Assembly (NCBI GenBank): GCA_027340195.1
Contig: DAHWNE010000377.1
Span: 1 to 5,752, forward strand
Direction: 5' to 3'
DNA length: 5,752 bases
Source of the DNA: Acetobacteraceae bacterium
GTDB lineage: Bacteria > Pseudomonadota > Alphaproteobacteria > Acetobacterales > Acetobacteraceae
Below the pieces are notes generated by a model. That model made no database searches. It saw nothing but the letters and a program-made list of their open reading frames with translations, and was not told the DNA's origin. A program made the translations under genes and the position numbers. Below, piece by piece: positions 1 through 5,752 of the stretch. How positions within the stretch are numbered: position 1 is the first letter of the stretch; each line of letters begins with the position of its first letter.

Positions 1-34
1 GCTTCCAATGTGCGGCGTCCTTCGGCGGGGAGGG

Positions 35-108
35 TGGAGGTCCGGGCGGGAATCGAACCCACATTCGCGGATTTGCAGTCCGCTGCATCACCACTCTGCC
101 ACCGGACC
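35..108 (-). tRNA. tRNA-Cys (anticodon GCA), complete with encoded CCA
   Basis: Read on the minus strand, this 74-base segment folds as a full cloverleaf. The acceptor stem has seven perfect pairs (plus-strand 102-108 against 39-45). There is a short three-pair D stem (GCA/TGC). The five-pair anticodon stem GCGGA/TCCGC encloses the loop CTGCAAA, and the anticodon GCA lies at plus positions 74-76. The T arm GTGGG-TTCGATT-CCCGC has one U-G pair. The base before CCA is U (plus position 38), the discriminator expected for cysteine tRNA, and the CCA tail is encoded at 35-37. It is divergent from all protein genes in the window. Only 34 bases lie beyond its 3' end, so a terminator or an integrated element on that side cannot be judged. 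Confidence 0.97.
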
Positions 109-321
109 GGGGGGGCGGGCGGTATATCGGTCCGCGCCCCCGGTAAGGTCAAGCGCCGGACCGGCGGGGCGCGGCTTCCGGATGGCTGCGGTGTTCCGGC
201 GGGCTTGCCCGTCCGCGCGGGACCGGGCAACGTGGCTCTGGCCTTCACCATATCCTAACCTCGGCTTGGGATGACACCCTCATCGGCGTCCGGCGCCACG
301 TAGCCAAGGATCGACAGCTTC
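109..321. other. Intergenic gap between tRNA-Cys and the small gene pair
   Basis: This gap separates the divergent tRNA and the first plus-strand gene, so it should hold promoters for both. I see no convincing -35/-10 pair. TATCCT at 251-256 resembles a -10 box but has no good -35 at 16-18 bases. A short perfect inverted repeat (CGGGC-TT-GCCCG, 200-211) is present, but its loop is only two bases and it is not followed by a T-run. Open frames crossing the gap overlap the tRNA and have no coding character. Confidence 0.5.
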
Positions 322-624
322 ATGGCCGTGTTTGCGGTGATCGCCCCGGAACCCGACCCGCGGCTCGAGGAAGCGGTGACGAGGGAATTCGAGGGCAGAT
401 ATTTCAGGATCGCGCCCACGCAGTTTCTGCTGTCGTCCCCGCGCGCGACCACCAGTCAGGTCGCGGACAGGCTCGGCGCATCCGCCGGCAAGGTCGGGCG
501 CGTTCTCATCCTGCGCCTCGGCAACTTCACCGGTTGGCACAGCAGCGATCTCTGGGAGTGGATCGCGGCGCAGAATGTCGCGCCGAGCTCGCCGACGGAG
601 CCGGGGGACGAGACCGATGAGTAG
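322..624 (+). CDS. Small conserved-looking protein of unknown function, possible ferredoxin-like fold
   Basis: This encodes 100 residues with no cysteine, no signal peptide and no membrane segment. I do not recognise a named family with certainty. The ATG has a plausible ribosome site AAGGA at 306-310. By eye the secondary structure runs: strand (residues 1-9, MAVFAVIAP), helix (about 13-23), strand (about 26-31), strand (about 33-38), helix (about 43-51), strand (about 59-66). A C-terminal segment then carries a WHSSDLWEWI patch (about 71-80), and the tail is acidic. The beta-alpha-beta-beta-alpha-beta order fits a ferredoxin-like fold such as that of Cas2/VapD-type small proteins, but no catalytic residues can be assigned. 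The gene overlaps the next gene by eight bases, so the two are probably one transcriptional unit. Four of its eight arginine codons are AGA/AGG, unlike the catabolic operon to the right. A regulator, toxin or antitoxin role is possible but unproven. Confidence 0.72.
   Translation: MAVFAVIAPEPDPRLEEAVTREFEGRYFRIAPTQFLLSSPRATTSQVADRLGASAGKVGRVLILRLGNFTGWHSSDLWEWIAAQNVAPSSPTEPGDETDE
603..608 (+). promoter_or_regulatory. Ribosome binding site for the small membrane protein
   Basis: GGGGGA lies eight bases before the ATG at 617. An in-frame ATG at 575 has no purine-rich site in front of it, and the extra residues it would add (MSRRARRRSRG...) are a frame-shifted reading of the preceding gene. This supports 617 as the start. 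Confidence 0.5.
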
Positions 625-916
625 GCCGCCCCAGCCGTCCCACGATGGCAGCGGACCGCCGCCCGGCACCTTGGCGGGGCCGCCGCCCCGCGACCTCTAC
701 GCCACCTCCGACATCCGGTTCGTCCTGGTGGAGATCGGCAAACTCGGGGCGCAGGTCGAGAGGTTGATCCACGACACGGCCAGGCATGGCGACAAGATCG
801 ACCAGGTGCGGCACCAGATCTCGTTCGTGAAGGGCGCGCTCTGGGTCGTCGGCGGCCTGATCGTGATGTTCGGCGGGGTCGTGATCTGGTATTTGAAAGC
901 CAGGATCGGCGCATAG
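617..916 (+). CDS. Small single-pass membrane protein with polar helical domain, function unknown
   Basis: This encodes 99 residues in three parts. Residues 1-28 are proline- and glycine-rich and probably disordered. Residues 31-70 form a polar, charged stretch (IRFVLVEIGKLGAQVERL and following) likely to be helical and possibly coiled coil. Residues 72-93 form a hydrophobic membrane segment (ALWVVGGLIVMFGGVVIWYL), ending in a short basic tail, LKARIGA. The layout resembles small membrane proteins in which a short helical region precedes one C-terminal membrane anchor, as in XhlA-like haemolysin/holin-associated proteins. That likeness is architectural only. The start at 617 overlaps the end of the upstream gene (ATGAGTAG), so the two proteins are likely made together and may interact. 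Four of seven arginine codons are AGG. A holin-like, toxin-like or membrane-scaffold role is conceivable but not shown. Confidence 0.7.
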   Translation: MSRPPQPSHDGSGPPPGTLAGPPPRDLYATSDIRFVLVEIGKLGAQVERLIHDTARHGDKIDQVRHQISFVKGALWVVGGLIVMFGGVVIWYLKARIGA

Positions 917-998
917 GCGGCCACCGCCCGTCGCGCGCCCGCCCCGGCCCTTGAACCCGCCGCGCCGGCCAGCGCACACTGCCGGCGGAGGGACCCGC
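917..998. other. Short leader before the catabolic operon
   Basis: These 82 bases are extremely GC-rich and hold the only space for a promoter of the five-gene operon. TTGAAC at 951-956 is a passable -35 match, but no credible -10 box follows at the right distance. A five-pair hairpin GGCGG-CCA-CCGCC (916-928) lies just after the upstream stop codon but lacks a T-run, so it is not a convincing intrinsic terminator. Read-through from the small gene pair is therefore possible. Confidence 0.4.
987..993 (+). promoter_or_regulatory. Strong ribosome binding site of the paaG-like gene
   Basis: GGAGGGA lies five bases before the ATG at 999. It decides the start against the in-frame TTG at 951, which would add 16 residues (MNPPRRPAHTAGGGTR) that do not belong to the crotonase fold and has no site of its own. 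Confidence 0.8.
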
Positions 999-1793
999 AT
1001 GACCGAGACGATCCGCATCGATCGCCATGACCTCTGGTGGCGGATCACGCTCGATCGGCCGGACAAGCTCAACGCGGTGACCCCGGAGATGCTGACCGGC
1101 CTGCTCGCCGCGCTCGATGCCGCCGCCGCCGCGCCGGAGTGCCGGGCGCTGCTGCTGACCGGCGCCGGGCGCGGTTTCTGCGCCGGGCAGGAGCTCGGCC
1201 CGGCGGTGATGCCGGGTCCCGACGGCCCGCCGGACCTCGAAGCCCTCGCCGGCGGCTTCCATCACCGCGTGGTCGCCCGGCTGCGCGCCCTGCCGATCCC
1301 GGTGGTGGCCGCGGTCAACGGGGTCGCCGCCGGCGCCGGGGCCAGCTTCGCCCTGGCGGCCGATATCGTGCTGGCCGCCCGCTCGGCGACGTTCGTGATC
1401 GCTTTCGCCCGCATCGGCCTGGTGCCCGATTCCGGGGCCAGCTTCTTCCTGCCGCGGCTGGTGGGCGAGGCCCGCGCCCGCGCCATGGCCCTGCTCGCCG
1501 AGCCGGTGCGCGCCGAACAGGCCGAGGCCTGGGGCCTGATCTGGCGCGCGGTGGACGATGCCGCGCTGGCCGGGGAAGCCGCCGCGCTGTGCGACCGCCT
1601 CGCCGCCGGCCCGGCCGGCGCCTACGCGCTGACCAAGCAGGCCTTCGCCGCATCCGCCGGCAACGACCGGCCGGCCCAGCTCGCGCTCGAGGCCCGGTTG
1701 CAGGGGGAGGCGGGCCGCGGCGCCGAATACGCCGAGGGGGTGCTTGCCTTCCTGGACAAGCGTCCGCCCCGCTTTCCCCCTCGCCGCGCATGA
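999..1793 (+). CDS. paaG: PaaG-type 1,2-epoxyphenylacetyl-CoA isomerase (crotonase family)
   Basis: This encodes 264 residues, matching the usual length of PaaG. Known PaaG isomerises the ring-1,2-epoxide of phenylacetyl-CoA to the seven-membered oxepin-CoA in the aerobic hybrid phenylacetate pathway, in the cytoplasm. Crotonase features are visible in order: the N-terminal LDRPDKLNAV (18-27), the first oxyanion-hole segment GRGFCAGQEL (57-66), the second one NGVAAGAGASFALAADIV (107-124), and the LVPDSG segment (141-146) with Asp144 at the position of the PaaG catalytic aspartate. The following AEQAEAWGLIWRAVDD stretch (172-187) is very like PaaG as I recall it. The glutamates of a classical enoyl-CoA hydratase are absent from their usual places, favouring an isomerase over PaaF-type hydratase. 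The stop overlaps the next start by ATGA. A related aryl-CoA isomerase is the main alternative. Confidence 0.88.
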   Translation: MTETIRIDRHDLWWRITLDRPDKLNAVTPEMLTGLLAALDAAAAAPECRALLLTGAGRGFCAGQELGPAVMPGPDGPPDLEALAGGFHHRVVARLRALPIPVVAAVNGVAAGAGASFALAADIVLAARSATFVIAFARIGLVPDSGASFFLPRLVGEARARAMALLAEPVRAEQAEAWGLIWRAVDDAALAGEAAALCDRLAAGPAGAYALTKQAFAASAGNDRPAQLALEARLQGEAGRGAEYAEGVLAFLDKRPPRFPPRRA

Positions 1794-2230
1794 CCGGCGA
1801 TCCGGACGCGCTGGCCCGGGCCTGCGCCGAGGCCATGGCGGCGGGGGACCGCGCCAGCGCCGGCCTCGGCATGGTGCTGGAGAGCGTCGGCCCCGGCCGG
1901 GCGGTGATGCGCATGACGGTGACCGAGGCGATGGTGAACGGCCACGGCATCTGCCATGGCGGCTTCATCTTCACCCTGGCCGATTCCGCCTTCGCCTATG
2001 CCTGCAATTCCCATGGCGCGCGGGCGGTGGCGCAACACGGCGCCATCACCTTCCTGCGCCCGGCGCGGCGCGGCGAGACCCTGCGCGCCGAGGCGGTGGA
2101 GCGCGCCGTCGCCGGCCGCTCGGGCCTCACCGACGTGCGGGTGACCGGCGCCGGGGGCGAGGTGGTGGCCGAGCTGCGCGGGCAGTCCCGCCTGACCGGC
2201 GGGCATTTCTTCAACCCGGAGGAGGGATGA
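1790..2230 (+). CDS. paaI: PaaI-type hotdog-fold acyl-CoA thioesterase
   Basis: This encodes 146 residues, the normal size for the family. PaaI hydrolyses ring-hydroxylated and other dead-end phenylacetyl-CoA esters, rescuing CoA when the pathway stalls. The signature is strong: residues 49-75 contain VNGHGICHGG followed by FTLADSAFAYACNSHG. Asp65, in LAD, occupies the position of the catalytic aspartate of known PaaI, and His56-Gly57-Gly58 is the HGG turn of hotdog thioesterases. The later strand has AITFLRPARRGETLRA (85-100), another family hallmark. The start codon overlaps the paaG-like stop (ATGA, 1790-1793). No Shine-Dalgarno sequence precedes it (the upstream bases are pyrimidine-rich), so translation probably depends on ribosomes terminating on the previous gene. 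An ATG at 1835 would shorten the N-terminal helix and has no better site. Confidence 0.92.
   Translation: MTGDPDALARACAEAMAAGDRASAGLGMVLESVGPGRAVMRMTVTEAMVNGHGICHGGFIFTLADSAFAYACNSHGARAVAQHGAITFLRPARRGETLRAEAVERAVAGRSGLTDVRVTGAGGEVVAELRGQSRLTGGHFFNPEEG
2218..2227 (+). promoter_or_regulatory. Ribosome binding site of the paaK-like gene, inside the paaI end
   Basis: GGAGGAGGGA lies at the very end of the thioesterase gene, three bases before the ATG at 2231. The thioesterase stop TGA directly abuts this ATG. The site is strong, although the gap is somewhat short. Confidence 0.65.
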
Positions 2231-3526
2231 ATGGCATCGGCCGGCCTGCACGCGATCGAGACCGCGAGCCGCGACGAGCTCACCGCGCTGCAAGCGGCGC
2301 GCCTCGCCGCCACCATCCGCCACGCCTATGCGAACGTGCCGCATTACCGCGCCGCCTTCGATGCCGCGGGCGTGGCGCCGGAGGATTTCCGCGACCTCGC
2401 CGACCTGGCGCGGTTTCCGTTCACCACCAAGCAGGACCTGCGCGCCAACTACCCGTTCGGGATGTTCGCCCGGCCGCGGGCCGAGCTCGCGCGCATCCAC
2501 GCCTCCTCCGGCACCACCGGCCAGCCGACGGTGGTGGGCTATACCGCGCGCGACCTGGATGTCTGGGCCGATCTGGTGGCCCGCTCGCTGTTCGCCGCCG
2601 GGGCGCGGGCGGGGATGCTGGTGCACAACGCCTATGGCTACGGGCTGTTCACCGGCGGGCTCGGGTTGCATGACGGCGCGACCCGGCTGGGCTGCACGGT
2701 GGTGCCGGTCTCCGGCGGCATGACCGAGCGCCAGGTGCGGCTGATCGCCGATTTCCGCCCCGACGTGATCTCGGTCACGCCGAGCTACGCGCTGGCGATC
2801 CTGGACGAGTTCCGCCGCCAGGGGCTGGACCCCGCCGCCTGCTCGCTGCGCTTCGGCGTGTTCGGCGCCGAGTCCTGGACCGATGCGATGCGCCGCGAGA
2901 TCGAGGCCGGGTTCGGCATGGCGGCGGTGGATATCTATGGCCTGTCGGAGGTGATGGGGCCCGGCGTCGCCTGCGAATGCGTGGAGACCAGGGACGGCCC
3001 GACGATCTGGGAGGATCATTTCTACCCCGAGATCATCGACCCGGCGACCGGCGCCGTGCTGGCGGAGGGCGAATTCGGCGAGCTGGTGTTCACCACCCTG
3101 ACCAAGGAGGGGATGCCGGTCATCCGCTACCGCACCCGCGACCTGACGCGGCTGCTGCCCGGCACGGCGCGGACCATGCGGCGGATGCAGCGGGTCACCG
3201 GCCGCTCCGACGACATGCTGGTGGTGCGCGGGGTCAATCTGTTCCCCTCGCAGGTGGAGGAGCATCTGCTGGCCGACCCGGCGCTGACCGGCCATTACCT
3301 GATCGTGCTGACCCGCGGCGGGCGGATGGACGAGGTGACGGTGCAGGTGGAACACCGCCCCGAGGTGACCGACGCCGACCGGCTGGAGCAGGCGGCGCGG
3401 ACGGTGGCGAAACGGATCAAGGACACGGTGGGCCTCACGCTGCGCATCGTGGTGGAGCCGCCGGGGCAGATCGAACGCTCGGCGGGCAAGGCGCGGCGGG
3501 TGTGGGACCGCAGGGGGGAAGCATGA
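2231..3526 (+). CDS. paaK: PaaK-type phenylacetate-CoA ligase (AMP-forming)
   Basis: This encodes 431 residues, the usual size of PaaK, which joins phenylacetate to CoA with ATP hydrolysed to AMP and pyrophosphate. It is the entry step of the pathway and acts in the cytoplasm. Motifs of the adenylate-forming superfamily appear in order: the N-terminal helix region typical of PaaK (RHAYANVPHYRAAF, 30-43); the phosphate-binding loop SSGTTGQPT (92-100); YGLSE (236-240) with the adjacent VMGPG; the hinge-region YRTRD (300-304), which carries the ribose-binding aspartate; RGVNLFPSQVEE (333-344) at the start of the mobile C-terminal domain; and SAGKARR (417-423) with Lys420 as the likely catalytic lysine. 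All core residues are intact, so the enzyme should be active. The aryl substrate could be phenylacetate or a close analogue; the sequence does not settle this. The gene follows paaI without a gap and ends in an ATGA overlap with the dehydrogenase gene. Confidence 0.93.
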   Translation: MASAGLHAIETASRDELTALQAARLAATIRHAYANVPHYRAAFDAAGVAPEDFRDLADLARFPFTTKQDLRANYPFGMFARPRAELARIHASSGTTGQPTVVGYTARDLDVWADLVARSLFAAGARAGMLVHNAYGYGLFTGGLGLHDGATRLGCTVVPVSGGMTERQVRLIADFRPDVISVTPSYALAILDEFRRQGLDPAACSLRFGVFGAESWTDAMRREIEAGFGMAAVDIYGLSEVMGPGVACECVETRDGPTIWEDHFYPEIIDPATGAVLAEGEFGELVFTTLTKEGMPVIRYRTRDLTRLLPGTARTMRRMQRVTGRSDDMLVVRGVNLFPSQVEEHLLADPALTGHYLIVLTRGGRMDEVTVQVEHRPEVTDADRLEQAARTVAKRIKDTVGLTLRIVVEPPGQIERSAGKARRVWDRRGEA

Positions 3527-4662
3527 GCGAGCAGGCGGCGATCCTCGATTCGATCGAGGCGTTCCTGAAGCGCGAGGTGGTGGGCCAGGTCCACGCGCTG
3601 GAGAAATCCGACACCTGGCCGGCGGCGATCGTCGCGCGGATGACCGAGCTCGGGCTGTTCGGCGCCATCATCGCCCCCGAATATGGCGGCCTCGGCCTGC
3701 CCTGCGCCACCTATGCCGCGATCGTCGAGCGGATCGCCCGGGTCTGGATGTCGCTGACCGGCATCTTCAACTCCCACCTCATCATGGCCGCCGCGGTGCA
3801 ACGCCATGGGACCGCGGCGCAGAAGCGCGAGTTCCTGCCCCGCTTCGCCTCCGGCGAGCTGCGCGGCGGGCTGGCGCTGACCGAACCCGATTGCGGCACC
3901 GACCTGCAGGCGATCCGCACCACCGCCCGCCGCCAGGGCGATCATTACATCGTCAACGGCACCAAGACCTGGATCAGCAACGGCATCCACGGCCAGTGCT
4001 TCGCCCTGCTGGTCAAGACCGACCCCGATGCCAGCCCGCGCCATCGCGGCATGAGCCTGCTGCTGGCCGAGAAGGGGCCCGGGTTCACCGTCAGCCGCAA
4101 GCTCGAGAAGCTGGGCTACAAGGGCATCGACAGCGCCGAGCTGGTGTTCCAGGACTACCGTGTGCCGGCCGATCGGCTGATCGGCGGGGTGGAGGGGCTG
4201 GGGCTCAAGCACGCGCTTTCGGGGCTGGAACTCGGGCGGATCAACGTCGCCGCGCGCGGGGTGGGGATCGCCCAGGCGGCGCTGGACGAATCGGTGCGCT
4301 ACGCGCAGCTGCGCAAGACCTTCGGCAAGCCGATCGCCGAGCACCAGGCGATCGCGCTGAAACTGGCCGACATGGCGACCCGCGCCGAGGCCTCGCGGCT
4401 GCTGGTGCGCCGGGCGGCCGAGATGTACGACCAGGGCGCGCGCTGCGACATGGAGGCGGGCATGGCCAAGCTGTTCGCCACCGAAACGGCGCTGTTCTGC
4501 GCCACCGAGGCGATGCGGGTCCACGGCGGCTACGGCTATTCCACCGAGTTCCCGGTGGAGCGGCTGTATCGCGACGCGCCGCTGCTGGTGATCGGGGAGG
4601 GGACCAACGAGCTGCAACGCCTGATCATCGCCCGCCAGCTGGTGGAAAGGAATCCGGCATGA
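3523..4662 (+). CDS. Acyl-CoA dehydrogenase (FAD-dependent), substrate unknown
   Basis: This encodes 379 residues, the standard size of the family, which introduces an alpha-beta double bond into acyl-CoA esters and passes electrons to electron-transferring flavoprotein. The N-terminal helical domain spans about 1-115 and contains LFGAIIAPEYGGLG (45-58). The middle beta domain has the FAD signature LALTEPDCGTD (117-127) and GTKTWISN (146-153). The C-terminal helical domain contains RKTFGKPIAEHQAI (264-277), GGYGYSTEFPVERLYRDA (335-352) and the active-site segment IGEGTNELQRLIIARQL (357-373). Glu359 is the likely catalytic base, at the position used by short- and medium-chain dehydrogenases. 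AGGGGGGAA at 3512-3520 is its ribosome site, and the start overlaps the paaK stop (ATGA). This enzyme is not a member of the classical phenylacetate route. Glutaryl-CoA, benzylsuccinyl-CoA-like or other dicarboxyl- or aryl-acyl-CoA substrates are possible; nothing seen here chooses among them. Confidence 0.92.
   Translation: MSEQAAILDSIEAFLKREVVGQVHALEKSDTWPAAIVARMTELGLFGAIIAPEYGGLGLPCATYAAIVERIARVWMSLTGIFNSHLIMAAAVQRHGTAAQKREFLPRFASGELRGGLALTEPDCGTDLQAIRTTARRQGDHYIVNGTKTWISNGIHGQCFALLVKTDPDASPRHRGMSLLLAEKGPGFTVSRKLEKLGYKGIDSAELVFQDYRVPADRLIGGVEGLGLKHALSGLELGRINVAARGVGIAQAALDESVRYAQLRKTFGKPIAEHQAIALKLADMATRAEASRLLVRRAAEMYDQGARCDMEAGMAKLFATETALFCATEAMRVHGGYGYSTEFPVERLYRDAPLLVIGEGTNELQRLIIARQLVERNPA
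4646..4652 (+). promoter_or_regulatory. Ribosome binding site of the CoA-transferase gene
   Basis: AAAGGAA lies six bases before the ATG at 4659, within the end of the dehydrogenase gene. Its good spacing supports the ATGA-overlap start. Confidence 0.65.
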
Positions 4663-5752
4663 GCCCGCCGCTGGCCGGGCTGCGGGTGATCGCGGTGGAA
4701 CAATACGGCGCCGGGCCGTTCGGCTCCATGCAGCTGGCCGACATGGGCGCCGAGATCATCAAGATCGAGAACCCGGAGGAGGGCGGCGACGTGAGCCGCC
4801 GGGTCGGGCCGCATTTCCTGGGCCCGGGCGACAGCCTGTTCTTCCAGGCGTTCAACCGCAACAAGCGCTCGATGGGGCTCAACCTGCGCCGGCCGGAGGG
4901 GCGGGCGGTGCTGGCCGATCTGGTCCGCGGGGCGGATGCGGTGCTGGACAATCTGCGCGGCGATCAGCCGGCCCGGCTCGGCGTCACCTACGACGCGCTG
5001 AAGGCGGCCAATCCGCGCCTGGTGTGCGCGCATCTGTCGGCCTATGGGCGGGAGGGGTCGCGGGCGGCCTGGCCGGGCTACGATTATCTGATGCAGGCCG
5101 AGGCGGGGTATCTGTCCCTGACCGGGGAGCCGGACGGGCCGCCGGCGCGGTTCGGCTTGTCGATCGTCGATCTGATGGCCGGGGTCTATGCGGCGCTGGC
5201 GCTGCTGGCCGGGGTGACGGCGGCGCGGGCGAGCGGGGTGGGGCGGGATGTGGACGTGTCGCTGTTCGACACCGCGCTGGCCAATCTGAACTACTTGGCG
5301 GCGTGGTACCTGAACGCCGGCCACGCGCAGGGGCGGGAGCCGCGCGGGGCGCATCCGTCGCTGACCCCGAGCCAGCTCTGCCGCACCCTGGATGGCTGGA
5401 TCTTCATCATGTGCAACAAGGAGAAGTTCTGGCCGGTGCTGTGCGCGGCGATCGAGCGGCCGGAGCTCGCCGCCGATCCGCGCTTCGTGGATTTCCCGGC
5501 GCGGCTGGCCAACCGCGCGGCGCTGACCGAGGCGCTGGACGCGGCGCTGTCGACGCGCACCACCGCGGCGTGGCTGGCGCGCTTCGCGGGCACCGTGCCG
5601 GCGGCGCCGGTGCATGACATCGCCGCCGCGCTGGACAGCGATTTCGTCCGCGCCGAGGGCCGGGTGTGGGGGTTCGAGCGGAGCGAGGGGCCGCCGGTCG
5701 CGATGGTGGCGCCGGCGTTCCGCTTTCCCGGCGCCGCGCCGCCGCGCGCCGC
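4659..5752 (+). CDS. Family III (CaiB/BaiF) CoA-transferase, C-terminus cut by window edge
   Basis: The frame stays open from the ATG at 4659 to the last base, giving 364 residues of a family usually near 390-410, so roughly the last 30-45 residues are missing. The family moves CoA between carboxylic acids through an aspartyl-CoA anhydride. The start LAGLRVIAVEQYGAGPFG (5-22) and ADMGAEIIKIENPEEGGD (27-44) are typical of the N-terminal Rossmann-like domain. FFQAFNRNKRSMGLNL (61-76) is the conserved CoA-pocket region. IVDLMAG (169-175) carries Asp171, the expected catalytic aspartate. RDVDVSLFDTALANL (196-210) and the HPSLTPSQL region (232-240) follow. The start overlaps the dehydrogenase stop by ATGA, and nothing disrupts the frame. 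The donor and acceptor acids cannot be named. Adjacent dehydrogenase/CoA-transferase pairs are known in several acyl-acid catabolic operons, so the two probably act on the same compound. Confidence 0.93.
   Translation, partial: MSPPLAGLRVIAVEQYGAGPFGSMQLADMGAEIIKIENPEEGGDVSRRVGPHFLGPGDSLFFQAFNRNKRSMGLNLRRPEGRAVLADLVRGADAVLDNLRGDQPARLGVTYDALKAANPRLVCAHLSAYGREGSRAAWPGYDYLMQAEAGYLSLTGEPDGPPARFGLSIVDLMAGVYAALALLAGVTAARASGVGRDVDVSLFDTALANLNYLAAWYLNAGHAQGREPRGAHPSLTPSQLCRTLDGWIFIMCNKEKFWPVLCAAIERPELAADPRFVDFPARLANRAALTEALDAALSTRTTAAWLARFAGTVPAAPVHDIAAALDSDFVRAEGRVWGFERSEGPPVAMVAPAFRFPGAAPPRA

Noticed and set aside
1..108. Integration site at the tRNA-Cys
   Set aside because: tRNA 3' ends are common attachment sites, but only 34 bases lie beyond this one. 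No repeat of the tRNA end and no integrase are visible.
8..274. Plus-strand open frames of 82-88 codons across the tRNA
   Set aside because: They read through the complement of a complete tRNA-Cys and show no protein-like pattern.
916..928. Hairpin GGCGG-CCA-CCGCC after the small membrane protein stop
   Set aside because: Only five pairs, no T-run; such matches are common by chance in sequence this GC-rich.
951..980. Possible sigma70 promoter TTGAAC with CACACT 18 bases later
   Set aside because: The -10 match is poor, and the implied transcription start would fall in the ribosome site of the paaG-like gene.
1622..3355. A 577-codon open frame on the minus strand opposite paaG, paaI and paaK
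   Set aside because: Its translation is rich in Arg, His, Ala and Gly with no domain pattern. It is antisense to three genes with intact motifs, and long antisense frames are expected at this GC content.
3295..4617. A 440-codon minus-strand open frame opposite the dehydrogenase gene
   Set aside because: Same artefact of high GC: no ribosome site, no recognisable motif, and the plus-strand dehydrogenase is complete.
4536..5615. A 359-codon minus-strand open frame opposite the CoA-transferase gene
   Set aside because: The translation is low-complexity Arg/Gln/His/Pro, while the plus-strand frame carries clear CaiB/BaiF motifs.

Overview
The window is very GC-rich. The codon usage, the compact overlapping genes and the set of catabolic genes suggest a high-GC proteobacterium, most likely an alphaproteobacterium (for example Acetobacteraceae or Rhodospirillales). 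That placement is inference; nothing here fixes the species. Five of the seven protein genes belong to well-known enzyme families.

Layout. Positions 35-108 hold a complete minus-strand tRNA-Cys (anticodon GCA) with an encoded CCA end. A 213-base gap follows with no gene I can support. Positions 322-916 hold two small overlapping plus-strand genes. The first encodes a 100-residue protein of unknown function whose predicted order of strands and helices resembles a ferredoxin-like fold. The second encodes a 99-residue protein with a proline-rich N-terminus, a polar helical middle and one C-terminal membrane segment. About half of their arginine codons are AGA/AGG, which are rare in the genes to the right, so the pair may have a different history from its neighbours.

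From 999 to the right edge runs a tightly packed plus-strand operon of five genes. They encode a PaaG-type epoxyphenylacetyl-CoA isomerase, a PaaI-type hotdog thioesterase, a PaaK-type phenylacetate-CoA ligase, an acyl-CoA dehydrogenase, and a family III (CaiB/BaiF) CoA-transferase that is cut by the window edge. Three junctions are ATGA overlaps and one is a direct TGA|ATG abutment, so the genes are almost certainly co-transcribed and translationally coupled.

How they may work together. PaaK would activate phenylacetate, or a related aryl acid, to its CoA ester. PaaG would convert the ring-epoxide CoA ester to the oxepin-CoA, and PaaI would hydrolyse stalled CoA intermediates to free CoA. 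The ring epoxidase (PaaABCDE) and ring-cleavage enzyme (PaaZ) are not in the window, so they must lie elsewhere if the route is complete. The dehydrogenase and CoA-transferase are not part of the classical phenylacetate set. Their place at the end of the same operon suggests an added acyl-CoA branch, or a related substrate, that cannot be named from sequence alone.
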